DNA of 64,000 nt from Candidatus Cyanaurora vandensis (lineage in GTDB: Bacteria > Cyanobacteriota > Cyanobacteriia > Gloeobacterales > Anthocerotibacteraceae), in NCBI RefSeq assembly GCF_013285555.1, contig NZ_JAAXLT010000092.1, positions 1-64,000 on the forward strand. Direction: 5' to 3'. Positions within the stretch are counted from its first letter, which is position 1. Each line of letters opens with the position of its first letter. Made by a program: the position numbers and the translations under genes. Under the pieces are notes generated by a model. The model was not told where the DNA came from and ran no database searches. It was given only the letters and a program-made list of their open reading frames with translations. This document shows positions 19,401 through 27,206 of this stretch, one piece after another.

Positions 19401-19506
19401 CTGTATCCTCGTCATTACCCATATCACCGACCTCAAAGAAGTCTTTCCGGCCCGCATTGAGGTCGAGAAGGGCGACCGGGGCTCCCACTTGAGTGTGGTA
19501 GTATAA
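16492..19506 (+). CDS. sbcC: SbcC/Rad50-type nuclease subunit
   Basis: A 1004-residue ABC-type ATPase of the SbcCD (Mre11-Rad50) complex, which opens DNA hairpins and processes double-strand ends. Walker A is at residues 31-38 (GDNGAGKS). A very long coiled coil follows, with the zinc hook CPLC at residues 500-503. Near the C-terminus lie the ABC signature YSGGEAFRVNF and the Walker B/D-loop IIDEGFGSQD. The coiled coil is unusually rich in Gln, with runs such as QQQVQLAEAQKQQ and many CAA/CAG codons. No sbcD lies beside it. The length is normal for SbcC. Confidence 0.93.
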   Translation: MIPLQLTLTNFLSYGHGQVDFTSLHTACICGDNGAGKSALLEAMGWALWGKSRATNEEDLIRSGTTEAQVDFTFRCEGTVYRVLRIRVKGKAGTLEFQVSPDGGQQFRVVTSRTNRQTQDLIIQALKMDYETFINSAYLRQGHADEFTIKKPTERKEVLTEILGLNRYDQLAEKAKEKAREFKTQIDLLKEQLQKIDTLLLTRPQIEEQQTQLAAQLQQLSTQQTQLETQIQLLQQQVQLAEAQKQQCQLLHQQIETITRTQLRIQDEQHRQQQLILHLTQILDQQATIEANYQQYQQLLAQAAQLDQHQDQYQQLSETRQQLEREIDQERNRLSVHLQAFLTKLEGLQEQQRKYREQLNEQPTVNKGLEALRQARANLKAYEERQAIAQPQMQQRQQLTQQLMSERLELEARYKDVRYQTTSLGSELSKRVLLEKQLEQLSQQNEKLQRQAVYKERVKEKGYERKAEKQRLERLLTDCEERLSGLSDKDRLMHQSLTNCPLCNQELDDNHRQQIQTQHQQEAQQLEDERTLLQHQISYAEQEIKLLRSTWAELNLELDGLDSQLQKQGRLHQQLEAYREKEAAFKELKIQERTLKHQLEEESFGPEIRQQLQLIDLELKRLDFNENDYPLHHAEVDRHRWAESRHQLLQEAQHELNRLDQEIPTLQQRCSNGKQLIDEQQFCPLQQTQLQAVQQQLHQLQYDHPHHQQVKQQVQQQRPLLHRYEELQRALAQIRPEQERLTQIQHEAQALTTEVHQLTQQLTHLQHQLAQTPDPAPALVDHQTQLKLNRIHQDQHRANLGATCQQLAFLDNLQTQRVQDQQQLDHSHYQHTLYKELVTAFGKNGIQALIIESVLPELEAEANQLLARLSDNQLHVRFQTQKTTKTTAKLIETLDILIGDNRGTRPYETYSGGEAFRVNFAIRLALSRLLARRAGAALQTLIIDEGFGSQDREGRERLIEAINLVAADFACILVITHITDLKEVFPARIEVEKGDRGSHLSVVV

Positions 19507-19532
19507 ATTCGTGTACTAATGTGGGACGCAGT

Positions 19533-19928
19533 ATGGGAGTTGACCATCCCGAGGACCGCCCAGTTTATATCATCTCCGTGGCTGCTGAGCTAGTCGGGAT
19601 GCATCCTCAGACCTTGCGGTTGTACGAGAAACTGGGTCTCATCAAACCCCACCGCCAACCCGGTCAAGGCCAAGGTAAGACCCGGCGCGAACGGGAGACC
19701 CGGCTTTATTCGGCGCGGGATGTCGAGCGTCTCCTCTACATCAAGCACCTGACCCAGGAACTCAAGGTCAATCTCGAAGGTGTGAAGCACATCACCGAGC
19801 TTCAGTTACAACTTGACCGCCAGCAGCAAGACCTAGAGATGCACAAGCTCCGGCTCCAACGCGAGATTGACCTCCTGTCGGTCCAGTTGGACCATCTCCA
19901 GGCCCAAGCCCCCCCCAGCCAGGGATGA
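19533..19928 (+). CDS. MerR-family regulator (HspR-like)
   Basis: A 131-residue DNA-binding protein. The N-terminal winged helix-turn-helix reads VYIISVAAELVGMHPQTLRL and YEKLGLIKP, followed by RLYSARDVERLLYIKHL, as in HspR repressors of heat-shock genes. A C-terminal coiled coil (about residues 75-125) would mediate dimerisation. There are no Cys residues, so metal sensing is unlikely. The start is placed at ATG 19533; GTG 19521 is possible but has no ribosome-binding site. Its stop overlaps the next start (ATGA), so it is coupled to the DUF2064 gene. No chaperone gene lies nearby, so the target is unknown. Confidence 0.82.
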   Translation: MGVDHPEDRPVYIISVAAELVGMHPQTLRLYEKLGLIKPHRQPGQGQGKTRRERETRLYSARDVERLLYIKHLTQELKVNLEGVKHITELQLQLDRQQQDLEMHKLRLQREIDLLSVQLDHLQAQAPPSQG

Positions 19929-20560
19929 CCGCCGTTTTGCTAATGGCGAAAGCCCCCGAGGTGGGTCAAGTCAAGACTCGGCTTTGCCCGCCCCTCGACC
20001 TCGCCCAAGCTTGTCTTTTCCATGAAGCCCTGCTTAGGGATACCCTTAATCTTTTGCGGGCTGTGAGTTCTAGTCGTTACTTGGCTTACAGTGGCTCCCG
20101 TGACTGGTTCGACTACCACAGCCCGGATTTTTATTTGTTCCGCCAGCAGGGTGAAGACTTGGGGGTGCGTCTCCACCACAGCCTCCAGTTCATGCTCCGT
20201 TGGCACGAGCCCGTCCTCTGCATCGGCTCCGATAGCCCCCACCTGCCTCCCGCTTACCTCCAGCAAGCCGCCCAATTACTCGAACAGTACCCGGTCGTCC
20301 TCGGTCCAGCTCTAGACGGAGGCTACTACCTAATCGGTCTTAACCGTTTCGAGCCGTTATTTCTGGGGATGCCGATGGGGACAGACCAGCTATTTACCGC
20401 AACCCAGACCCGTTGTCAGGAACTCGGACTCGGGGTCGGGCTACTTCCCCCCTTGGGCGATCTCGACTACTGGTCCGATGTCCAAAGCCAACGTCCGCAC
20501 TTACCCCAGGGCCACACCACCCGCCTACTTGCTCAGTGGGAAGGTCATTTACCGCCGTAA
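19925..20560 (+). CDS. DUF2064/TIGR04282-family glycosyltransferase-like protein
   Basis: A 211-residue protein with a nucleotide-sugar-transferase-like fold. It has the family signature at the start (VLLMAKAPEVGQVKTRLCPPL), the middle motif CIGSDSPHLPP (DxD-like SDSP) and GPALDGGYYLIGL. The TIGR04282 family has been linked to arsenosugar-type and other small-molecule glycosyl transfers, but most members have no proven reaction. It overlaps the MerR gene by four bases. The 3' end overlaps the convergent small gene by 16 bases. Confidence 0.82.
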   Translation: MTAVLLMAKAPEVGQVKTRLCPPLDLAQACLFHEALLRDTLNLLRAVSSSRYLAYSGSRDWFDYHSPDFYLFRQQGEDLGVRLHHSLQFMLRWHEPVLCIGSDSPHLPPAYLQQAAQLLEQYPVVLGPALDGGYYLIGLNRFEPLFLGMPMGTDQLFTATQTRCQELGLGVGLLPPLGDLDYWSDVQSQRPHLPQGHTTRLLAQWEGHLPP

Positions 20561-20826
20561 TAGAAGGTCACTTCTTTATCTTTGAGGGGCGCGAAGCCTG
20601 CCGCAATCAGCATGGGGTCTAGATCGGCTTGAGGGAGATGCTTAACGCCAATCCGCACAATCCGCGAACGCATGGTATTACTTACGCCACTGCGCTGACG
20701 GTCTGTTTCCATTGCCATTACTTGCTGATAGAGGTCAAGTTTTGCTTGGGGAATTGCTGTGCCGTCGAAGTCTAGACCTCGGGCGATGGCAATATCCACC
20801 GCATCGGCACCAGTGGTATCGGGCAT
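20545..20826 (-). CDS. Conserved small cyanobacterial protein (DUF4090-like)
   Basis: A 93-residue protein from ATG 20826, which has AGGA seven bases upstream; in-frame ATGs at 20832 and 20853 are less likely. Conserved-looking blocks are AVDIAIARGLDFDGTAIP, SGVSNTMRSRIVRIG and the C-terminal FYYGGK. I recall this pattern from a small family conserved in cyanobacteria (DUF4090), with no known function. It is soluble and mostly helical, without a membrane segment. Confidence 0.65.
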   Translation of the reverse strand: MPDTTGADAVDIAIARGLDFDGTAIPQAKLDLYQQVMAMETDRQRSGVSNTMRSRIVRIGVKHLPQADLDPMLIAAGFAPLKDKEVTFYYGGK

Positions 20827-20953
20827 GGTCATCCTGGGTGAGTACAGGGGCATTTTACCTTACTCATGTTTACTACAGAACAATGGGGAAGTGTTACCAT
20901 AATGTCCACATCTCGTCATCCCGAGCAAGGTAGACGAGACGGCGTGAGTAACC

Positions 20954-21202
20954 ATGTATTTTGGAGAACGCACCGTGGCCACTGAAACCTTAAAGAAGGG
21001 GACTTTTTACTATCACCCCGATACCCTTTGCATCTGGGAATACTGCGGGTTTACTGGGATCTGTTTCAAATTCAAGTTAATTTATTCTCAGAAATATGAT
21101 TTGGTGGATGACTGTGACCGCAACTCTTACATCAGTTACCGCAATGTGACGGCAGACCCCTGGTTTGCGAAATTGGTCGAGTACAAACTGCCAGTGGTTT
21201 AA
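20954..21202 (+). CDS. Hypothetical small protein
   Basis: 82 codons from ATG 20954, or 75 from GTG 20975, which has GGAG eight bases upstream and is a good alternative start. It is rich in aromatic residues and Cys (YYHPDTLCIWEYCGFTGICF). The spaced Cys residues might bind a metal or form disulfides. I do not recognise a family. It lies 40 bases before menG on the same strand and may be co-transcribed. Confidence 0.5.
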   Translation: MYFGERTVATETLKKGTFYYHPDTLCIWEYCGFTGICFKFKLIYSQKYDLVDDCDRNSYISYRNVTADPWFAKLVEYKLPVV

Positions 21203-21242
21203 GCCGGTAAGCTAGGCTGAGTCGGCCCTGTGGTTTTTGAAA

Positions 21243-21932
21243 ATGACCCCTACGCCTAATCCCACGCTGGTGCGCGACCTATTTGACCAGATTGCGCCCC
21301 GGTACAACCAGATCAATACGCTGATGAGTTGGGGCCGTCACTTGGCCTGGAAGAGATTAGCGGCCCAGTGGTGTTTCCCGGCTCAACCCCTGGGTGAAGT
21401 GGTGGACCTCTGCTGCGGGACCGGGGACCTGACTCGGCAGTTAGCCCGTGTGGTCCCCCGGGCTGAAGTGATCTGGGGCGTGGATTTTGCGGAGGGAATG
21501 TTGCGTCAGGCCCGGCAGCGCGTCGGATTGGACCGTCGGATTCGTTGGTTACAGGCGGATGTGTTGGACTTGCCTTTTGCAGCGGGTCAGATGGACGGGG
21601 TGACGATGGCTTTTGGGTTACGTAATGTCGGGGATATTCCCCAGTGTCTAGGGGAGATCGAGCGTATCCTCAAGCCGGGAGCGCGGGCCGTCATTCTGGA
21701 CTTATGTTTGCGTCAGGATGATGGGTTCCAGCGGTGGTATCTGACGGAGGTTGTGCCGAGACTCGGTGCCTGGTTTAACCTTGCGGACCAGTACGCCTAT
21801 CTCGCGCCCAGTCTAGAACGTTTCCCGGAGCCTCCGGCCTTGGCTCTCCTTGCTCGGCAAGTTGGATTTCGTACTGTGACCCACCGCAGCCTCGAAAATG
21901 GCGGTATCCACTTTCTCGTTTTACAAAAATGA
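21243..21932 (+). CDS. menG: 2-phytyl/demethylmenaquinone methyltransferase
   Basis: A 229-residue SAM-dependent methyltransferase of the UbiE/MenG family. Motif I is VVDLCCGTGDLTRQLA; the family block DLPFAAGQMDGVTMAFGLRN follows, and then LKPGARAVILDL. It carries out the last methylation of phylloquinone or menaquinone, the PSI A1 cofactor in cyanobacteria. The start is ATG 21243. Its stop overlaps the start of menA by four bases (ATGA), so two steps of one pathway are translationally coupled. This supports the quinone role rather than a generic methyltransferase. Confidence 0.93.
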   Translation: MTPTPNPTLVRDLFDQIAPRYNQINTLMSWGRHLAWKRLAAQWCFPAQPLGEVVDLCCGTGDLTRQLARVVPRAEVIWGVDFAEGMLRQARQRVGLDRRIRWLQADVLDLPFAAGQMDGVTMAFGLRNVGDIPQCLGEIERILKPGARAVILDLCLRQDDGFQRWYLTEVVPRLGAWFNLADQYAYLAPSLERFPEPPALALLARQVGFRTVTHRSLENGGIHFLVLQK

Positions 21933-22807
21933 CACCCTGGCAAGCCGCACTCAATCCCGCTATCTACTCCGCCGCTGTGGTCCCTGTCTTGGTGGGGACG
22001 GCGGTGGCTTTTGCCCAGACGGGTACGATTGATCTAGTCCGGTTTGGGCTGGCCTTAGTCGGTCTGGTCTTGATTCAAGCCTGGATTAACCTGACCAATG
22101 ATGTCTTCGATGCTGAGACGGGCGTGGACCGCAATAAGCCCTGGTCTCTGGTCAATTTGACGGGGCAACCGGGATTCATTCTCGCGGTCGGGAATCTTTT
22201 TTTAGTCCTGGGGGTGGTGAGTTTCGCGCTCCTGGCTTGGTTGCAGCAGGACTGGACGATTGCCGGGGCGAGTTTGGTGGGTTGTCTGTTGGGCTATAGC
22301 TACCAGGGTCCGCCCTTGCGCTTTTCTTACCGGGGTTGGGGGGAGGTCATTTCCTTTACTTGTTTCGGCCCGATTGCGGTGATGGTCAGTAGCTATGCCC
22401 AGACCCAGCAGTGGTCCTGGCTGAGTTTTGCTGCTTCCCTGTTGGTGGGAACGATTACCAGTTTGATTTTGTATACCCATCACTTCCCGCAGATGGAGGA
22501 CGACCGTACTTTTGGTAAACAAACACCGATTGTGCAATGGGGGACGCAACTGGCAGCCCAACGGTTCCTCTGGCTCTTCGTGATGCTCTACGGGTTATTG
22601 AGTGTGTTTGTCTTGTTGGGAATTCTACCCTGGACTACGCTGGGGCTCTTCTTCACCCTGCCCTTGGGCCGTCAACTCTACCAGTGGGTCAATCTCTTCC
22701 ACGACAAACCCGAACAAGTGGGCCAAGCGATGCCGCTGGTGATCCAGCTTCACTTCTGGAGTGGGGTAGCCCTGGTTGTGGGCTTGGTGGCGAGTCGCTG
22801 GGTTTAG
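21929..22807 (+). CDS. menA: 1,4-dihydroxy-2-naphthoate polyprenyl/phytyltransferase
   Basis: A 292-residue UbiA-superfamily membrane enzyme with about eight or nine helices. The first Asp-rich motif is NLTNDVFDAETGVD near residue 55, and a second acidic loop contains HHFPQMEDDRTFGK. It attaches the isoprenoid tail to DHNA to give demethyl-phylloquinone or demethylmenaquinone, the substrate of MenG encoded directly upstream. The tail length (phytyl or geranylgeranyl) cannot be read from sequence. The 3' end is followed 14 bases later by the convergent pyrR gene. Confidence 0.92.
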   Translation: MTPWQAALNPAIYSAAVVPVLVGTAVAFAQTGTIDLVRFGLALVGLVLIQAWINLTNDVFDAETGVDRNKPWSLVNLTGQPGFILAVGNLFLVLGVVSFALLAWLQQDWTIAGASLVGCLLGYSYQGPPLRFSYRGWGEVISFTCFGPIAVMVSSYAQTQQWSWLSFAASLLVGTITSLILYTHHFPQMEDDRTFGKQTPIVQWGTQLAAQRFLWLFVMLYGLLSVFVLLGILPWTTLGLFFTLPLGRQLYQWVNLFHDKPEQVGQAMPLVIQLHFWSGVALVVGLVASRWV

Positions 22808-22821
22808 GTTCATTCTCGCGT

Positions 22822-23349
22822 TCAAGAAAATAGTATCGCTCCGTCTTGACCGTCCGTCTCCCTGACCATCACTTTCACGCTCTCGTGGCGGGCGGTGGGG
22901 ACGATGCGACCTACATAGTCGGGGTGGATTGGGAGTTCGCGGTGGCCCCGGTCAAGGAGGGTGACGAGTCGGATCACGCGGGGTCGTCCGTAGTCGTTGA
23001 GCGCGTCGAGGGCGGCGCGGATGGTGCGGCCTTTGTAAATTACATCATCTACTAGATAGACCACGCGCTGGTCGAGGTCGGCGGGGAGGTCCGTGGGATG
23101 GGTGGCGCGGACGCCCATGTCACGCAGGTCATCGCGGTACAAGGTCACATCCAGAACCCCCACGGGTACGATGGCCCCTTCCTGTTCGAGGATAATTTGG
23201 GCCAGACGATACGCGAGCGGTACGCCACGGGTGTGGATACCCACGAGGACCAAATCCTGGACGCCCCGGTTGGCTTCGAGGATCTGGAGGGCCAGACGGC
23301 GTAACATCAAGTGCATTTCTAGGGCATTCAACAGTTCGACTTGGTTCAT
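22822..23349 (-). CDS. pyrR: PyrR bifunctional regulator / uracil phosphoribosyltransferase
   Basis: A 175-residue type I phosphoribosyltransferase. The PRPP-binding loop reads VYLVDDVIYKGRTIRAAL, and the N-terminal VGIHTRGVPLA is typical of PyrR. In Firmicutes PyrR binds pyr mRNA; in cyanobacteria it is usually away from pyr genes, as here, so its regulatory role is uncertain. The start codon overlaps the stop of csaB by four bases, so both are read from one transcript. Confidence 0.92.
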   Translation of the reverse strand: MNQVELLNALEMHLMLRRLALQILEANRGVQDLVLVGIHTRGVPLAYRLAQIILEQEGAIVPVGVLDVTLYRDDLRDMGVRATHPTDLPADLDQRVVYLVDDVIYKGRTIRAALDALNDYGRPRVIRLVTLLDRGHRELPIHPDYVGRIVPTARHESVKVMVRETDGQDGAILFS

Positions 23350-24377
23350 GGGCGGAGGTCTTTGAGGATGTGCTGGTTAATCTGGGCGCGGTCTAGCCAC
23401 CAGGCCCGCTGGGTTTCACTTAGACCCTCGCCGTTGGCGTAATGTTCCAACCAAAGTTGGGTAAGTCTGCCAGCATTGGGTAAATCCATAAGGTCCAGAC
23501 CGGGGGCATCGAGTTCCTGGAGCAATTGTTTTACCTTGGGGTCATAGCTCAGTCCCCACACCGGACACCCCGCCCCCGCTGCCATCAAAACCCCATGGAA
23601 ACGCATCGCTAAGGTCCATTCCACGGTGTCGAATAGTCCCCGTAACTGGCGCGGATCGCTGAGTTCGAGGACCACACTGGGACCGGGAAGTTGTTGTTGG
23701 ACTTGCTGGGCCAAAGCGAGGTCTCCGGGCAACTGAAAGGGTACCAACAATAAACAAATTTCCGTCGCCCGTTGGAACTGTCCTAGGGCTTCCATCAGGA
23801 CGCTCAGCCGCTCGGGGGTGAGGTCCGGGTGGGGGCGGAGGACCACAGCACCGCGAGGCCGGGGGAGGTCTGGTAGATGGGCGACTTTGCCGGTCAAGGC
23901 CCACACGGGGTCTACGGTCTGAGTATAGAGCAGAGACCAAGAGGCCAGGAGTTGGGCAGAGTTGCGGTCGCGCACACTTAGGTGATCACAGCCCTGCAAA
24001 AGATGGCGCACTAAGCGGCGGGACCAGCTTTTATTCAAGGGCCCGAGGCCCTGGGACCAAGCCACAGTTTTGAGACCCAGCCGCTGCGCTAACCAGAGTA
24101 AACCACTGTAATAGAGCAAGCTGCGGGGACTGGTCACGTCCTGGAGGATACTGCCGCCCCCCAGGATGAAATAATCGCTGGAGCGCATGGCCTGGATGAC
24201 TGCCGGGGTGTCCCAACGGTCTACCGCCCTGACTTGATAAGTGGTCTCTGTCAATTTGGGGGTATGGGAAAGGACGATGGGGGTCAGGTCGGGCGGGAGC
24301 ATCTGGAGCAGGGACGCAAGCAACGCCTCATCCCCCCCATTCCCGAACCCGTAATACCCACACAACACGGCTTGCAT
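23346..24377 (-). CDS. csaB: Polysaccharide pyruvyl transferase CsaB
   Basis: A 343-residue enzyme starting MQAVLCGYYGFGNGGDEALL, the hallmark of CsaB, with FILGGGSILQD and VAWSQGLGPL further on. Near the end a PRQLRGLFDTVEWTLAMRFH block gives the GT-B-like C-terminal half. CsaB adds pyruvate ketals to cell-wall polysaccharide, which anchors S-layer proteins with SLH domains. No SLH gene is in the window. It is coupled to pyrR by a four-base overlap. Confidence 0.9.
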   Translation of the reverse strand: MQAVLCGYYGFGNGGDEALLASLLQMLPPDLTPIVLSHTPKLTETTYQVRAVDRWDTPAVIQAMRSSDYFILGGGSILQDVTSPRSLLYYSGLLWLAQRLGLKTVAWSQGLGPLNKSWSRRLVRHLLQGCDHLSVRDRNSAQLLASWSLLYTQTVDPVWALTGKVAHLPDLPRPRGAVVLRPHPDLTPERLSVLMEALGQFQRATEICLLLVPFQLPGDLALAQQVQQQLPGPSVVLELSDPRQLRGLFDTVEWTLAMRFHGVLMAAGAGCPVWGLSYDPKVKQLLQELDAPGLDLMDLPNAGRLTQLWLEHYANGEGLSETQRAWWLDRAQINQHILKDLRP

Positions 24378-24434
24378 GAACTCAGTGTACTAGCTGTCCA
24401 TCCTTGCGCTACGGTAAATGCAGTGCAGATTTAG

Positions 24435-25301
24435 ATGATGGAAGTCTTCGCTCAGCTATGGCAGCAGTACCGGCAGGCGGTGCCCCAAGTCCCGCTCATT
24501 GAGGATGTCCTCCGCGCTGAGGGGGAGCTTTGGGTGGAGGACCATGTGGCCCTGCGGACCCTCCCCGGCCCCGAAACCGGAGCGCACATCCTGCAAGCGA
24601 TGTTTGCGTTGTTGGGTTATCGGCGGCGCGATGACCTGTACTTTGCCGATAAACAATTGCGGGCGTTTTGGCTGGAGCCGCCGATGGTATCGGGACTTGA
24701 TAGTTGCCAGACGGCCCCCAAGGTTTTTATTAGTGAACTCATCCCCGACCAATTCTCCCCGGCTTTCCAGGAAGTTTTGTATAAGTACACCAGCACGGTT
24801 CAAGCTACGCCCTTGGCCCAACTGCAATCCGCTGAGGATATAACCGAAACGCTCTTGATGTACTTGAGCGGTCGGCCCTGGCAACGGCCCCAGTATGCCG
24901 ACTACCAATTACTGTTGCGCGAGAGTGAATATGCGGCTTGGACCCTGGCTTTTGGGCATCGGGTGAATCATTTTACGGTCAGTGTGCATTTGATGAAACG
25001 GTTTGCCGGACTAGTGGATTTTAATAAATTCCTGACGGAACAATTGCAGATTCCGATGAATACCCAGGGCGGTCTGATTAAAGGTTCACCCCAGTGCGGG
25101 CTGGAGCAGAGTGCAACCCTAGGGGCGAAAAGTAGGGTGGAGTTCCAGGAGGGACTTTATGCGTTGCCCTACGCCTTTGTGGAATTTGCTTTTCGCCATC
25201 CCCTGCCTGAGAGGAAGCCCGATGGTCGTTGGGATTCCTATTACCAGGGGTTTGTGGTCAGTAATGCCGACCGGATTTTTGACTCCACCAATGTCCACTG
25301 A
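24435..25301 (+). CDS. DUF1338 (2-oxoadipate dioxygenase/decarboxylase-like) protein
   Basis: A 288-residue protein of the DUF1338 family. Likely metal ligands are visible: His in EDHVALRTL, His in HRVNHFTVSV and Glu in YAFVEFAFR. Characterised members (HglS, plant FLO7) are Fe(II) enzymes that convert 2-oxoadipate to 2-hydroxyglutarate in lysine breakdown. The cyanobacterial substrate is not established. ATG 24435 and ATG 24438 are both possible starts. The 3' end overlaps the next gene by 11 bases. Confidence 0.85.
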   Translation: MMEVFAQLWQQYRQAVPQVPLIEDVLRAEGELWVEDHVALRTLPGPETGAHILQAMFALLGYRRRDDLYFADKQLRAFWLEPPMVSGLDSCQTAPKVFISELIPDQFSPAFQEVLYKYTSTVQATPLAQLQSAEDITETLLMYLSGRPWQRPQYADYQLLLRESEYAAWTLAFGHRVNHFTVSVHLMKRFAGLVDFNKFLTEQLQIPMNTQGGLIKGSPQCGLEQSATLGAKSRVEFQEGLYALPYAFVEFAFRHPLPERKPDGRWDSYYQGFVVSNADRIFDSTNVH

Positions 25302-25965
25302 ACCTGTACCCTACCGGGTCCGCATCAGTAACCGTGCCCGCCATGTCAACCTGCGCCTCACGGTTCAAGAAGGCTTAGTTGTAGTGATTCCTAGGGGTTT
25401 TGACCTAAAACATATCCCCTCCATCCTCCAAAAGCGCAAGCAGTGGATCTTAGCTGGCCTGGGTCGTTTAGCCGTCCAAACTCCGCTGGGAAGCTGTCCC
25501 CTACCCGAGCAACTAGTTTTACCCTTGTTGGGAACTTGGACGGTGGTTTACGGTGAGCGCGGCGAAAAACCGAATCAACTCCTGATTCCGACCACTGAAC
25601 GTGCCCCTAGTATCGCCCACCTTAAATCTTGGTTGGCCCACCAAGGCCGTCTGCACCTTATCCCCCGGCTCCAACAAATCAGTCATGCCACCGGGTTAAC
25701 CTTCACCCAAGCCACGGTCAGGGGCCAGAAGACGCGCTGGGGTAGCTGTTCGCGCCAACACCACATCAGCCTCAACTACCAATTACTCTTCCTCACATCC
25801 GATCTAGTGCATTACGTCTTGGTCCACGAACTCTGTCACACCCATGAAATGAATCACTCCCCCCGCTTCTGGTCCCTGGTGGCAAGTTACCTGCCTGACC
25901 ACCAGGACTACAAGGCCCGACTACGCCAGTCTATTCACCTCATCCCCGGTTGGTTGCATGATTAG
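25291..25965 (+). CDS. YgjP/DUF45-type zinc metallopeptidase
   Basis: 224 residues from ATG 25291. The C-terminal half has the gluzincin-like signature VHELCHTHEMNHSPRFW (HExxH plus a downstream His), and before it QKTRWGSCS, both typical of the YgjP/M48-like DUF45 family. The N-terminal half (RISNRARHVNLRLTVQEG) is the usual beta-rich part. It starts inside the end of the DUF1338 gene, so the two are co-translated. The substrate is unknown. Confidence 0.87.
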   Translation: MSTEPVPYRVRISNRARHVNLRLTVQEGLVVVIPRGFDLKHIPSILQKRKQWILAGLGRLAVQTPLGSCPLPEQLVLPLLGTWTVVYGERGEKPNQLLIPTTERAPSIAHLKSWLAHQGRLHLIPRLQQISHATGLTFTQATVRGQKTRWGSCSRQHHISLNYQLLFLTSDLVHYVLVHELCHTHEMNHSPRFWSLVASYLPDHQDYKARLRQSIHLIPGWLHD

Positions 25966-26135
25966 CGTTATGGTGTTCGCCATAGTTGTTTCAAACAGTT
26001 ACAAAAACGCTAAAAAGTCTAAAGATTATTACACGAGTTCACGGAGGCTATTCACTGTGACCATAAGCTCTACCCACCTCGCTCATAAGCTACACTAAGC
26101 ACACTTGAACAGCAATGCTAGGAGAGTTGGTCATC

Positions 26136-26612
26136 ATGCCTGAACAAGAAACGGAAACTTTTACCTACTTTCCCCCTGATCTCACCGTGCAGGGAGCGGA
26201 CGGGACTATTGTTTTAGCCGTTAAGGTCAGAACGCGACTTATCCATAAAGAAGCTGAGGTCCTTGAACAGCTTGCTAGTTATTTACAATTTATGAAGGAG
26301 AAGCATAACAAAAATATCCCTTATGCTATGTTTGTAGACCGTCAAAAAATTAACATTTATTCCTGGAGTGAGGGACCACTCTCTGCTCCGTTACTCACAC
26401 TTGAAACGAGTGTTGTCTTGGGAGAATACGACCCGGAGTATAAACAAACAGACCAACAAATATCAGAGTATTATGCTGAGACCTTAATCGAAGCTTGGTT
26501 AAAAGATTTAATTGATGAATGGCAGTCAGAGAACCCTCCCTACAAAGTTGAACTTAAGGAGCAAGGCATTCTAAAAAGGCTGAAACAGTCCGTTGGGAGC
26601 GTGATTTTATGA
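26136..26612 (+). CDS. Nuclease-fold-like protein coupled to a PIN gene
   Basis: 158 residues from ATG 26136, which has AGGAGAG nine bases upstream; an in-frame ATG at 26115 lacks one. The early part (PPDLTVQGADGTIVLAVKVR) resembles the D..(E)xK core of the PD-(D/E)XK-type proteins common in cyanobacteria, but the Glu position is Val (AVKVR), so catalysis is doubtful. A C-terminal acidic helix follows (YYAETLIEAWLKDLIDEW). The gene is AT-rich, unlike its neighbours. The stop overlaps the ATG of a PIN-domain gene (ATGA at 26609). The pairing suggests a toxin-antitoxin-like or defence module, but this is inference. Confidence 0.55.
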   Translation: MPEQETETFTYFPPDLTVQGADGTIVLAVKVRTRLIHKEAEVLEQLASYLQFMKEKHNKNIPYAMFVDRQKINIYSWSEGPLSAPLLTLETSVVLGEYDPEYKQTDQQISEYYAETLIEAWLKDLIDEWQSENPPYKVELKEQGILKRLKQSVGSVIL

Positions 26613-27102
26613 TTTTTCTTTATGTCGAGACAAACTTCTTAATCGGTCATGCTAAATATCAAAAAGAAATGTAAAGTTTCAGCTTGACACTAATAACTTA
26701 GCTAAAGTAGTGAGCGGCATGAAACTTTCAGAACAAGCACAAAAAATTAGTACAGACTTAAATCTAGTTAATATTGAGAGCGGCAGGATTTTTGAAAATG
26801 TCCAAGAGCGATTAGATATAATTTTGAAATGGACTTTAGGTAACGCTATCGTGATTCCTTTCGATCCTCTTACTGCCACTAAAAGTCTTAATCAGCGTTA
26901 TATGAAAGAGCCGACGGATAACTTGATTTTACATACGATTTTAGCTCATGCTCGTACGAATCTATCAGAGAGGAAAGTTCTGTTAACGAATAATTACACC
27001 GACTTTTTTAAAGAACAAATAGTAACAGAGCAACTTGACTTGGTAGGCATTCGTAAATATGTAACTAAAATTGACCAATTTCTGAATTGGTCTAAGCTCT
27101 AA
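26609..27102 (+). pseudogene. PIN-domain ribonuclease gene, disrupted
   Basis: The start (MIFLYVETNFLIGHAKYQK) is a typical PIN N-terminus with the first acidic residue, but a stop follows at 26672-26674. In another frame, open from about 26660 and containing a usable start at 26710 or 26719, the protein resumes and ends with the PIN C-terminal block (KEPTDNLILHTILAHAR, then LLTNNYTDFF). The spacing is too short for a whole PIN domain, so an internal deletion with a frameshift is likely. PIN proteins cleave RNA and are often VapC-type toxins. AT-rich like its partner, which suggests a transferred and inactivated module. Confidence 0.7.
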
Positions 27103-27206
27103 CTGCAAGATGTAAAGGTTTAGCTGTAATGATCAGTTATCAGGATGCGGGGACTCAAGGACCCCTCTCCCCACTGTGGTAGGATGGCTCAAATTGGGTG
27201 AAGGGT

